DNA of 8,332 bases from an uncultured Clostridia bacterium (GCA_900313465.1 OMRU01000029.1:1-8332), one strand, 5' to 3'. Numbered from the stretch's first letter, positions 1 through 6,275 are shown. Numbers and translations: made by a program. The notes: generated by a model not told the origin, from the sequence alone.

Positions 1-115
1 AGGGTGTTATTGAATTTATTCAATAAAATATCAATAAAGTTTCAATCTTTCTAAGTGATAAAAATCATAAGAAAATATCGAAAAAATTCAAATAAATGCA
101 CGAAAAACAGTCAAT
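1..115. other. AT-rich intergenic segment at the left edge, no gene seen
   Basis: Very AT-rich sequence with no open frame that has a ribosome binding site. It contains an imperfect palindrome at 7-26 (listed separately). On the minus strand TTGACT (109-114) lies 17 nt from a poor -10-like TTGAAT (86-91), which could be a weak promoter for a gene beyond the left edge. That match is no better than expected in DNA this AT-rich, so I call no gene or promoter here. Confidence 0.5.
7..26. repeat. 20-bp near-perfect palindrome
   Basis: TTATTGAATTTATTCAATAA reads as an inverted repeat with nine matching pairs and only the central T/T mismatched. It has no T-run typical of a terminator on the plus strand. 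It could be an operator half-site pair for a gene off the left edge, or chance in AT-rich DNA. Confidence 0.3.
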
Positions 116-152
116 TAAAAATGGTGCAGATTATCGCCCTGCACCATTTTTA
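116..152 (-). terminator. Rho-independent terminator of pepF, symmetric
   Basis: The core stem is ATGGTGCAG (121-129) with CTGCACCAT (139-147) around a 9-nt loop. It extends through four A/T pairs (117-120 with 148-151) and one more (116/152). Read leftward the hairpin ends in a run of T, 11 nt beyond the pepF stop codon. The A-run and T-run on either side make it a potential two-way terminator. Confidence 0.85.
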
Positions 153-162
153 TTGAAACTGG

Positions 163-1935
163 TTACTCGTTTAAGAGTTTCTCAAGTTCGTTGACCAACT
201 GTTCCATTCTGTCGGTGACAGCCAAGAAAGCTTCCTTCTTGGTAAGGTCAACACCAGCGATCTTAACTTCATCGATTGGATAAGTAGAGCCACCAGTCTT
301 GAGCATCTCGATATAGTTTTCAAAGGCGTGTTCCTTACCCTTCTTGACGTTTTCATAGATCAACATAGAAGCGGTGAAGGAAGTAGCATACTGGTAGACA
401 TAGAATGGAGTGTAGAAGAGATGTGGAATATATGCCCAGACAAATGGTTTGACTTTTTCTTCGGAGATATCGATGCCATAGTAAGTCTTATAGAGTTCAA
501 TCATCTTGTCGCAGAAGACCTGATAATTGAGCGGCTTACCTTCTTCAGCCATCTTGGCAATCTCATATTCATAATGACCAAAGAGAGTCTGACGATAGAA
601 GGTGGACATGATTTCATCGATGGATTTCTGCAATAAGGCGATCTTATCGTTCTTCGATAAGGTACCAGATTCCATGAGGTAATCAAGTAAGTTGTGTTCG
701 TTGAAGGTAGATGCAATTTCAGCAACGAAGATGGTATAGTTCTGCTTCATGACTGGCTGAGCTTCCATAGAATAAAGAGTATGGACAGAGTGACCAGATT
801 CATGAGCAAGAGTGAAGACATCATCAAGTTCACCATTGAAGTTTAAAAGGATGTATGGATGGATGTTTTCACCACCGGAAGAATAGGCGCCGGTTCTCTT
901 ACCTGGCTGATGATAGACATCAACATAGCCATCAGAGGAGACATCATGAGCCTTCTTTTGGAAATCTTCTGGGAACTTTTCAATAGACTTGAAGAAGAGT
1001 TCTCTGGCTTCTTCATAGGTATAGGTCTTGTCGGACTTGGCTAACTGAGTGAAGCGGTCATAGGTTCTATATTTCTCTAAGCCAAGATATTTTCTTCTGA
1101 TTTCCAAATATTTGTGAAGTGGAGCAGCATGGGTAGAAGCAACTTCAATCAGATTATGGAAAACAGCTTCTGGAATATTATTTCTGTATAAGTGTTCTTC
1201 CAAGATAGAGGAATAGCCTCTGGCCTTCATTTCAGCAAGTTGAGACTGAACGGTGGCATTATAGATTTCACCATAGACGTTCTTATGTTCGTCATACCAG
1301 GAATATAAGGACTCAAAGATGGTCTGTTTATCTTCTTCGCACTTGGCATTGCTGACAAGGGTAGTCCAGTTGGCCTGGTTGACTTCTACTTCACTGCCAT
1401 CTTTCAAAGTGACTTTCTTTGGTGCATAATCACCGACGCTCAACTGGGAATATAAGCTGGAACCGGCACCCTGTAAAGGACCAAAATAAGAAGTGAGTTT
1501 TTCCTGATCCGCTGGTAAGACAAACTTCTGACCACGGAATAATTTTTCATATTCAAAATCAAAATCCTTATAGTCTGGATTCTTATTGAAGAAATCCTCG
1601 ACATATTCTTTACCTAACTTAAGGACTTCTGGATCAGCATAAGAAACCGCTGAAGCATAATCATTAAACAACAGATGAATCTTGGCATCATCAGAAGCGT
1701 TAGCCACATCTCTCTTATCCAAATCGCTTCTCATATGAGAGAACATGGATAATTTGGAAATGGTGATATCAGCTTCTCTTTGTAAATCCAGATACTGCTT
1801 GAAACCTTCTGTGGTTCCTAATTTTCCTTCGAGTGCAGCCAAAGCAGGAATAATTCTATTTTTGGCATCATCGAGATCCTTTAAAAAGGCATCTTCATCT
1901 TTATAAATGCGGGTGAGATCCCATTTTGTATTCAT
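163..1935 (-). CDS. pepF: Oligoendopeptidase F (M3B zinc metallopeptidase)
   Basis: Cytoplasmic zinc peptidase of 590 residues, close to the usual PepF length of about 600, that cleaves short oligopeptides to feed amino-acid supply. The zinc site HESGH is at residues 378-382, with His378 and His382 as ligands and Glu379 as catalytic base. Glu406 in the VAEIASTFNE stretch is the likely third ligand. The C-terminal YTPFYVYQYATSF segment is a family hallmark. No signal peptide is visible. The start is Met at 1935 because CCTCC (1944-1948, GGAGG on the minus strand) lies 8 nt before it. A longer reading that begins at 1974 would overlap the -10 box. It is transcribed alone, divergent from the HAD gene, and ends at a strong hairpin. 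I see no missing key residue. Family assignment is secure; peptide specificity is not readable. Confidence 0.96.
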   Translation of the reverse strand: MNTKWDLTRIYKDEDAFLKDLDDAKNRIIPALAALEGKLGTTEGFKQYLDLQREADITISKLSMFSHMRSDLDKRDVANASDDAKIHLLFNDYASAVSYADPEVLKLGKEYVEDFFNKNPDYKDFDFEYEKLFRGQKFVLPADQEKLTSYFGPLQGAGSSLYSQLSVGDYAPKKVTLKDGSEVEVNQANWTTLVSNAKCEEDKQTIFESLYSWYDEHKNVYGEIYNATVQSQLAEMKARGYSSILEEHLYRNNIPEAVFHNLIEVASTHAAPLHKYLEIRRKYLGLEKYRTYDRFTQLAKSDKTYTYEEARELFFKSIEKFPEDFQKKAHDVSSDGYVDVYHQPGKRTGAYSSGGENIHPYILLNFNGELDDVFTLAHESGHSVHTLYSMEAQPVMKQNYTIFVAEIASTFNEHNLLDYLMESGTLSKNDKIALLQKSIDEIMSTFYRQTLFGHYEYEIAKMAEEGKPLNYQVFCDKMIELYKTYYGIDISEEKVKPFVWAYIPHLFYTPFYVYQYATSFTASMLIYENVKKGKEHAFENYIEMLKTGGSTYPIDEVKIAGVDLTKKEAFLAVTDRMEQLVNELEKLLNE

Positions 1936-1943
1936 TCTTGTTT

Positions 1944-1948
1944 CCTCC
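1944..1948 (-). promoter_or_regulatory. Ribosome binding site that fixes the pepF start
   Basis: GGAGG on the minus strand, 8 nt from the ATG at 1935. It rules out the in-frame upstream ATG at 1974, which has no such site. Confidence 0.85.
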
Positions 1949-1965
1949 GATAAAACAGTGCTTCT

Positions 1966-1994
1966 ATTATACAAGAAGAAACCTTTCTTTGCAG
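1966..1994 (-). promoter_or_regulatory. Promoter of pepF
   Basis: A perfect TATAAT -10 box lies on the minus strand at 1966-1971. A weak -35 (CTGCAA, 1989-1994) sits 17 nt upstream. Transcription would begin near 1959, giving a leader of about 24 nt that carries the GGAGG site. The -10 is convincing; the -35 is poor. Confidence 0.6.
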
Positions 1995-2028
1995 TAGATT
2001 TGCCGTTAGGTAGTTAAAGAGAATTGAC

Positions 2029-2055
2029 CTCTACTTGTGATTATTCTCTACTTGT
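2029..2055 (+). repeat. Direct repeat CTCTACTTGT, 17-nt period, upstream of the HAD gene
   Basis: CTCTACTTGT occurs at 2029-2038 and again at 2046-2055. The two copies overlap the candidate promoter elements of the rightward HAD gene and lie upstream of the divergent pepF promoter. They could be tandem protein-binding sites or a small local duplication. Confidence 0.45.
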
Positions 2056-2063
2056 ACTAGAAT
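2035..2063 (+). promoter_or_regulatory. Candidate promoter of the HAD gene
   Basis: TTGTGA (2035-2040), 17-nt spacer, TAGAAT (2058-2063). The expected start point, about 7 nt past the -10, falls at or next to the ATG at 2070, so the message could be leaderless. An alternative is TTGACC (2024-2029) with TCTACT (2047-2052), also 17 nt apart, which would give a leader of about 10 nt. Neither reading leaves room for a Shine-Dalgarno site. Confidence 0.45.
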
Positions 2064-2069
2064 GATGTC

Positions 2070-2708
2070 ATGATGAAAAGAAGCATATTTTTTGATTTGG
2101 ATGGCACATTATGGGATGCCATCGATCCACTTGTTGACGCCTATAATGAGACGATGAAAAGACATGGTTATGACTATACTTTTGACTATGCCAAAGTAAA
2201 ATCGTGCATGGGTTTGACACCTGAGGAAACGGGAAGTCTGTTCTTCCCTGAACTACCAATTCAGGAAGGAATTGATCTTTTTAAACTGATTGTCAGAGAA
2301 GAAATCACTTATCTTGCCAAACACCCCGGAAAACTCTATCCCCATGAAAGAGAAGTCCTTGCAGAATTAAAAAAGAAATATGATCTATATGTCGTTTCCA
2401 ATGCGGATGTAGGATATATCGAGAATTATCTCGATTCTCATGACATGCATGAATATTTCAAAGGTCATCTCTGCGCAGGGGATACCGGCATGGCAAAATG
2501 GCAGAATATCGTCTATCTGAAAGAAAAAGAGAAGATTGATGATGTCATCTATGTTGGTGACACCAACAAAGATAAAATAGAAACCCAAAGGGCCAAGGCA
2601 AAATTCATTCATGCCGCCTATGGTTTTGGTAAAATCGACCCTGATCCATATAAGATTGACTCCTTAGATGAGCTTCCTGCTTTAGCAGAAAAACTCTTCA
2701 ACATGTAG
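2070..2708 (+). CDS. HAD-superfamily phosphatase (phosphoglycolate-phosphatase-like)
   Basis: Cytoplasmic hydrolase of 212 residues, normal for HAD phosphatases with a small helical cap. All four HAD motifs are visible. Motif I is FDLDGTLWD, with nucleophile Asp9 and acid/base Asp11. Motif II is VVSNAD, with Ser110. Motif III is probably Lys143. Motif IV is VGDTNKD, with the magnesium-binding acids Asp164 and Asp168. The cap domain is roughly residues 17-85. The substrate cannot be told from sequence; small phosphate esters such as phosphoglycolate, sugar phosphates or nucleotides are typical of the family. Two ATG codons in tandem (2070, 2073) can serve as start. No Shine-Dalgarno sequence precedes them, unlike every other complete gene here. 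It is monocistronic, with a terminator just downstream. Confidence 0.9.
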   Translation: MMKRSIFFDLDGTLWDAIDPLVDAYNETMKRHGYDYTFDYAKVKSCMGLTPEETGSLFFPELPIQEGIDLFKLIVREEITYLAKHPGKLYPHEREVLAELKKKYDLYVVSNADVGYIENYLDSHDMHEYFKGHLCAGDTGMAKWQNIVYLKEKEKIDDVIYVGDTNKDKIETQRAKAKFIHAAYGFGKIDPDPYKIDSLDELPALAEKLFNM

Positions 2709-2713
2709 CTTTG

Positions 2714-2737
2714 CTCCTAGGAAACTAGGAGTTTTTT
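2714..2737 (+). terminator. Rho-independent terminator of the HAD gene
   Basis: CTCCTAG (2714-2720) pairs perfectly with CTAGGAG (2725-2731) around a GAAA loop. Six T residues (2732-2737) follow. It starts 5 nt past the stop codon and separates the HAD gene from the transporter operon. Confidence 0.9.
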
Positions 2738-2780
2738 CAATTGGAAAAACAAAAGCATAAACAATGGCAATTTTCCCATC

Positions 2781-2795
2781 ATGAAAGCGCTTAGA
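2781..2795 (+). promoter_or_regulatory. cre-like CcpA operator in the MFS-GDPD promoter
   Basis: ATGAAAGCGCTTAGA matches the published cre consensus WTGNAARCGNWWWCA at 14 of 15 positions; only the penultimate C is G here. It lies just upstream of the TATAAT at 2801-2806. CcpA bound there would overlap RNA polymerase, so repression in the presence of a preferred sugar is the natural reading. The match and position are seen; CcpA binding is inferred. Confidence 0.7.
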
Positions 2796-2800
2796 AGTTA

Positions 2801-2806
2801 TATAAT
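2801..2806 (+). promoter_or_regulatory. -10 box of the MFS-GDPD operon
   Basis: Perfect TATAAT, with an expected start point near 2813 and a leader of about 28 nt. No good -35 hexamer is present at 16-18 nt spacing (ATCATG or its neighbours). The promoter may therefore be weak, and the cre-like sequence occupies the spacer. Confidence 0.6.
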
Positions 2807-2825
2807 AAGTATTAAGAACAAACAA

Positions 2826-2831
2826 AAGGAG
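2826..2831 (+). promoter_or_regulatory. Ribosome binding site that fixes the transporter start
   Basis: AAGGAG lies 9 nt before the ATG at 2841. The in-frame ATG at 2781 is inside the cre-like site, upstream of the -10 box, and has no ribosome binding site, so it is rejected as the start. Confidence 0.85.
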
Positions 2832-2840
2832 ATTCCTCAT

Positions 2841-4271
2841 ATGGAAAATCAACTAAACGCTGTTGACCAAAAGCCATTGAAACTCAACGTCAAGAGAACC
2901 TTCATCATCGGTTTTGCCTTTTTTGGCATCTTGTTACTATGGCAAGTCTACGATTCCTGGTGTCCAACCTTCTTGACCGAACTCTTCAAAGAAGCCATTC
3001 CTAATTCCAGTACCGAACAAGTTCAGTACCTTGTCGGTATCATGATGGCCATGGATAATTTGGCTGCTTTAATTCTCTTACCTATCTTTGGTCATCTTTC
3101 CGATAAGACTCATACCAAGATTGGTAAACGTATGCCGTATATCTTAGTAGGAACCTTTGTCTGCGCTATCGCCTTCCCCTTTGTCCCTGTCTTCTTCCAT
3201 TATCATAGTCTGATCGGCACGATTGCCATGATGGCTATCTGCATCATCTTCATGATGATGTATCGTAACCCAGCTGTCGCCTTAATGCCAGATATCACTC
3301 CTAAACCACTACGTTCAAAAGCCAATGGTATCATCAACATCATGGGCTATATCGGTGGCGCTTTTGCTACTGTTGTCGGTATCTTCTTTGTTTTATCCAA
3401 TTACTTAGGCACCAAGGGAACAGATTCCTGGCAATACCAGAACATCTGGACTGTTGAAGTTCCATTCTTACTCGCCTCTGTATTGATGGTCATCTCTGCT
3501 ATCGTCTTATTCATCAAGATTAAAGAAAACAAGATTGAAGAAGAAATCGCTGATGAATTAAGACGCGGTGAAGAACTGGCTGCTGTTGAAGATAAGATTG
3601 AAGATGATAAGCCGATGACCAAGGCCAACAAAATCATGTTGTTCCTGATTCTCGGTGCAGAATTCTTCTGGTTCATGGCTGATAATGGTATTGGCACATT
3701 CATGAACAACTATACGATTTATTATCTCGGTGCCAAGACCTCCTCTAACATGATCAACACCATCGTCGGTGGTGTCGGTTCAGTTCTCGGCTTTGGTATC
3801 GGCGGTTACATCGCGGCAAAGATCGGCCGTAAATGGACTGTTGTCGCTGGTCTAGCCTTATCTCTTTTAGCGTATCTAGCCTGGTTGATTGCTACTTATA
3901 CTTTCCTTTCTGGTTCTATGGAAGGCGGAGGAAGTTTCCCTGTCTTGCTTTATGTCGTTTGGTTCTTTAAAGGCTTTGGTATGTCTTTAGTCCACCTCAA
4001 CTCCTTCCCGATGGTTGTCGAACTTTGTAACGCCAAGAAGATCGGTGCCTTTACCGGTTATTACTATGCCTCTTCTATGGCAGCTCAAACCATTACTCCT
4101 ATCGCCTTAGGTACACTGTTATTAGCGGATAACATCAACTTCTCCTTCTTACCTGTCTACGCCTCTATTTGTTTAACTGTCTCTACCATCATTTTCATCT
4201 TCGTTAAGAATATCAAGACCAACAAAACAGAAATCAAAAAGGGATTAGAAGGTATCGGCGCTGAAGATTAA
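2841..4271 (+). CDS. MFS transporter, GPH/SLC45-like sugar:cation symporter type
   Basis: Inner-membrane transporter of 476 residues with about 12 predicted TM helices, six on each side of a highly charged cytoplasmic loop (residues about 226-262). After TM2 it carries an MFS motif-A-like stretch from Gly84 through Ser87-Asp88 to Lys97-Arg98. The PDITP...RSKANG segment (150-163) resembles the conserved loop after TM4 in GPH and SLC45-type disaccharide or glycoside carriers. There is no cleavable signal peptide. It is the first gene of an operon with a glycerophosphodiester phosphodiesterase 10 nt downstream. A cre-like site in the promoter suggests carbon catabolite control, which fits a carbon-source importer. 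The substrate is not readable: a sugar or glycoside is the family default, and a glycerol-phosphate ester is possible from context. It does not look like GlpT. Confidence 0.88.
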   Translation: MENQLNAVDQKPLKLNVKRTFIIGFAFFGILLLWQVYDSWCPTFLTELFKEAIPNSSTEQVQYLVGIMMAMDNLAALILLPIFGHLSDKTHTKIGKRMPYILVGTFVCAIAFPFVPVFFHYHSLIGTIAMMAICIIFMMMYRNPAVALMPDITPKPLRSKANGIINIMGYIGGAFATVVGIFFVLSNYLGTKGTDSWQYQNIWTVEVPFLLASVLMVISAIVLFIKIKENKIEEEIADELRRGEELAAVEDKIEDDKPMTKANKIMLFLILGAEFFWFMADNGIGTFMNNYTIYYLGAKTSSNMINTIVGGVGSVLGFGIGGYIAAKIGRKWTVVAGLALSLLAYLAWLIATYTFLSGSMEGGGSFPVLLYVVWFFKGFGMSLVHLNSFPMVVELCNAKKIGAFTGYYYASSMAAQTITPIALGTLLLADNINFSFLPVYASICLTVSTIIFIFVKNIKTNKTEIKKGLEGIGAED

Positions 4272-4281
4272 AGAGGTCACT

Positions 4282-5019
4282 ATGAAAAAACAAGAAGCAA
4301 TCTCTAGAATTAACCCTCTGTTTTTAGAAGGAATTTGCCATCGTGGTCTTCATAATGAGGAATTCACAGAAAATGGTCTAAAGGCATTTAAAAACGCCCT
4401 TGACCATCACATGGCAATAGAACTAGATGTTCATCTTACCAAAGATAATCAGCTTGTCGTGTTCCATGATTCTGATTTGAAGAGATGTACAAACAAAGAA
4501 GGCATCATTGAAGACTTCACTCTGGCAGAAATCAAAGAAAACTACAGACTTCTCGATGGAGAAGAAATCCCATCCTTACAAGAAGTGTTTTCCCTGATTC
4601 AGGAACAAGTTCCCATCGTTGTGGAACTGAAGGTCTGGAAGAAGAACTACAAACCACTAGCACAAAGAGTGCTTGAAGAACTGAAAGTCATCAAAGATAA
4701 AAAAAATATCATGCTGATATCTTTTGATCCGCGAGCTTTGTTCCCACTGAAGAATTCCGGCTTTATCAGACAATTGCTTGTTGCCCATGATGGCAAACAC
4801 GAATATGTCTACTTCTTCCGTCATTTCTTTGAAGGAGTCGATTTAGAATATACGTTCTTAAGCATGAAGAAAGTACAGCGCTATTGTAAAAAACATTTCA
4901 CCAACATCTGGACGGTCGAAAATGCAAAAGTTGTCGATGCTTCTCTTCCTTATGTGGATACCATCACCTTCCAGTTGATGGATCATGATTACGTTCGCAA
5001 CAGACTAAAATCCAAATAA
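4282..5019 (+). CDS. Glycerophosphodiester phosphodiesterase (GDPD)
   Basis: Enzyme of 245 residues with the TIM-barrel GDPD fold. It hydrolyses glycerophosphodiesters to sn-glycerol 3-phosphate and an alcohol. Visible family residues are His20-Arg21 (the CHRG start), Glu47 and Asp49 (IELDVHLTKD), His62 (VFHDSDL), and Glu115 and Lys117 (VELK). The metal ligands and both catalytic histidines are therefore kept. The late WTVEN stretch (210-214) is also typical. With no signal peptide it is probably cytoplasmic and UgpQ-like, unlike secreted GlpQ. Its AAGAGG site (4271-4276) overlaps the transporter stop codon, so the two genes are cotranscribed and share the cre-controlled promoter. It may act on a substrate imported by its neighbour or recycle lipid or teichoic-acid breakdown products. 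Confidence 0.92.
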   Translation: MKKQEAISRINPLFLEGICHRGLHNEEFTENGLKAFKNALDHHMAIELDVHLTKDNQLVVFHDSDLKRCTNKEGIIEDFTLAEIKENYRLLDGEEIPSLQEVFSLIQEQVPIVVELKVWKKNYKPLAQRVLEELKVIKDKKNIMLISFDPRALFPLKNSGFIRQLLVAHDGKHEYVYFFRHFFEGVDLEYTFLSMKKVQRYCKKHFTNIWTVENAKVVDASLPYVDTITFQLMDHDYVRNRLKSK

Positions 5020-5023
5020 ATCG

Positions 5024-5060
5024 AACAAGTGGGAGATCATTAAGTCTTCCACTTGTTTTA
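5024..5060 (+). terminator. Rho-independent terminator of the MFS-GDPD operon
   Basis: A 13-bp stem pairs 5024-5036 with 5045-5057, including one G-T wobble, around an 8-nt loop. The sequence then continues TTTACTATTTTT. It starts 5 nt past the GDPD stop codon. Confidence 0.85.
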
Positions 5061-5078
5061 CTATTTTTGATGTTTTTT

Positions 5079-5088
5079 TGCTATAGCA
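5079..5088. repeat. 10-bp perfect palindrome TGCTATAGCA
   Basis: Short perfect palindrome just past the GDPD terminator, after a run of seven T. Too short to assign a role. Confidence 0.25.
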
Positions 5089-5155
5089 TCGAATAAAGTT
5101 TTCTTCATCAAAAGACAAAAATAATCAAAAAATTGCTGAACACAAAAAAAACATT

Positions 5156-5184
5156 TTGGCAACGAAAAAATTTCGATATAATAT
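5156..5184 (+). promoter_or_regulatory. Promoter of the duplicated membrane protein gene
   Basis: TTGGCA (5156-5161) resembles a -35. A perfect TATAAT lies at 5177-5182, only 15 nt away, or TAATAT at 5179-5184 with a 17-nt spacer. Transcription would start near 5190, giving an unusually long leader of about 100 nt before the ATG at 5295. Inverted repeats lie in and around the spacer (listed separately). Confidence 0.6.
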
Positions 5185-5199
5185 AGCCAAATTTCGTTG
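5160..5199. repeat. Inverted repeats around the promoter, possible operator
   Basis: CAACGAAA (5160-5167) is the exact reverse complement of TTTCGTTG (5192-5199), with centres 32 nt apart, close to three helical turns. Nested inside, CGAAA (5163-5167) also pairs with TTTCG (5171-5175), centred in the promoter spacer. Both flank the -10 box, a usual place for a repressor operator. The regulator is unknown, and chance cannot be excluded in AT-rich DNA. Confidence 0.4.
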
Positions 5200-5234
5200 A
5201 TGATTTCTTGTTATCATTTCAATAAATCTTCAAC
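5196..5234 (+). other. Possible hairpin in the long 5' leader
   Basis: GTTGATGAT (5196-5204) can pair with ATCTTCAAC (5226-5234) with one mismatch in nine, enclosing an AT-rich loop. I recognise no known riboswitch or T-box motif in the leader 5190-5294. The left arm overlaps the TTTCGTTG repeat, so the DNA-operator and RNA-hairpin readings compete. Confidence 0.25.
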
Positions 5235-5294
5235 ATTATCAGTGTCTGGTCAGTAATCGAAATTCCAATTTGCTATTCAACGGAGGGTTATCAC

Positions 5295-6251
5295 ATGGAA
5301 AACACGAATACTTTATGGCTAGTTGATACGAATCATCTTTCTCAGTTTGACGATAAGACTCTGAAGCAGCATATCCAATTCTATAACATTTACTCCTGGC
5401 TCTTTTTTATTACTAGTTTGGCAGAAGGAATCATGGGATATTTTGGTAAGGTTGATTCTTTATCCATCACCTTCTTTTCTATCGGAGCCACCTTCTTCGT
5501 GATCACTTTCGTATTCTTTGTCATCGGAATCCTGTTAGAAAAGAAGAACCCGATATACCAGAAACAGAATCGTTATTTGCTTTTCTTTGGTGTTTCTATC
5601 CTCTTACTGATTGCTTTCTACTTCCTCAATTTCTTAACGACAAAATATGATTACTTATATTTCTCCACTTACAACAACTATTTTTTGTATCTTATTATCG
5701 TTGTACCCATTGTCACTATCTATTATTATTTCCTTCTGAAACACATTCTCAATCCGTTGAAAGCAGAATACAACACAAGATATCCAATCCGTGAATCTCC
5801 CTTTATCAGCAAGGATAAAATTGCTGCACTGACTGAAGGACAGATCAAAGAAAAGATAATGTCTTTTGGAAGTACTATATTTCTTGTCTTTCTCATTAGT
5901 CTTTTTGAAAACTTCATTGGCTATATTCCTTTCTATAATCTCCAATCCAAACTCTTCTTTGCCATCACTGTTTTCTTGCTTTTGCTTTTTATCATTAATA
6001 TCGCAAGAAGTTGTTCTAGGGAAAAACAAAATCCTATTTTCAAAAAGAAATCCTATTTCTATGGTTATATCGCGGTTACTATCTTTTTATTAATCGCACT
6101 GTTCTTCTTGAATTTCTTAACATCGACATACACCCAGGAAAGCTATTTGTTTGAAACAAATATCTTGTTAGTTCTTGTTATTGTCGTCCCTGTGCTGTTT
6201 GTCTATGGGTATCTTCTTCAATTGTTGGTTACCCGTTATTTGAAAAGATAA
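5295..6251 (+). CDS. Uncharacterised eight-TM membrane protein, internally duplicated
   Basis: 318 residues of unrecognised function. Predicted TM helices are about 30-50, 57-81, 94-114, 128-148, 190-211, 219-237, 254-274 and 286-310. Residues 20-157 align without gaps to 181-318 at a constant offset of 161. Matches include EKKNPIYQK with EKQNPIFKK, FLNFLT (110-115) with FLNFLT (271-276), IVVP (135-138) with IVVP (296-299), and the charged Glu44/Glu205 inside TM1/TM5. By hand I count about 43 identities in 137 positions. The protein is thus two fused four-TM units joined by a polar linker (about 158-180). There is no signal peptide, enzyme motif or ATPase motif. A GGAGGG site (5282-5287) sets the start. 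It probably has its own promoter, and transcription could run on into the small gene downstream. A transport, sensing or stress role is possible but unsupported. Confidence 0.85.
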   Translation: MENTNTLWLVDTNHLSQFDDKTLKQHIQFYNIYSWLFFITSLAEGIMGYFGKVDSLSITFFSIGATFFVITFVFFVIGILLEKKNPIYQKQNRYLLFFGVSILLLIAFYFLNFLTTKYDYLYFSTYNNYFLYLIIVVPIVTIYYYFLLKHILNPLKAEYNTRYPIRESPFISKDKIAALTEGQIKEKIMSFGSTIFLVFLISLFENFIGYIPFYNLQSKLFFAITVFLLLLFIINIARSCSREKQNPIFKKKSYFYGYIAVTIFLLIALFFLNFLTSTYTQESYLFETNILLVLVIVVPVLFVYGYLLQLLVTRYLKR

Positions 6252-6275
6252 AACTCCTTAAAAGTGGTTATTTTT
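6252..6275 (+). terminator. Weak candidate terminator after the membrane protein gene
   Basis: AACTCC (6252-6257) can pair with GTGGTT (6264-6269), with one mismatch and one wobble, and TTTTT follows at 6271-6275. The stem is short, so readthrough toward the small downstream gene is likely. The T-run also overlaps the next -35 box. Confidence 0.25.

Noticed and set aside
86..114. Leftward promoter TTGACT / TTGAAT
   Set aside because: The -10 is poor and such matches are frequent in this AT-rich DNA. No target gene is visible.
328..636. 102-codon rightward open frame inside pepF
   Set aside because: It is antisense to a strongly supported gene, has no ribosome binding site and encodes no recognisable protein; a shadow frame.
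1936..1974. N-terminal extension of PepF by 13 residues from an ATG at 1974
   Set aside because: It would overlap the TATAAT box at 1966-1971 and has no ribosome binding site, while the internal Met at 1935 has GGAGG at 8 nt.
2781..2840. N-terminal extension of the transporter by 20 residues
   Set aside because: The ATG at 2781 is part of the cre-like site, upstream of the -10 box. The ATG at 2841 has AAGGAG at 9 nt.
5020..5294. Riboswitch, T-box or small RNA gene between GDPD and the membrane protein
   Set aside because: I looked for conserved riboswitch and T-box motifs and found none; only the terminator, a promoter, inverted repeats and one modest hairpin are supported.
5655..6029. 124-codon leftward open frame inside the duplicated membrane protein gene
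   Set aside because: Antisense to a gene with TM pattern and repeat structure. Its own product is low-complexity without domain signs.
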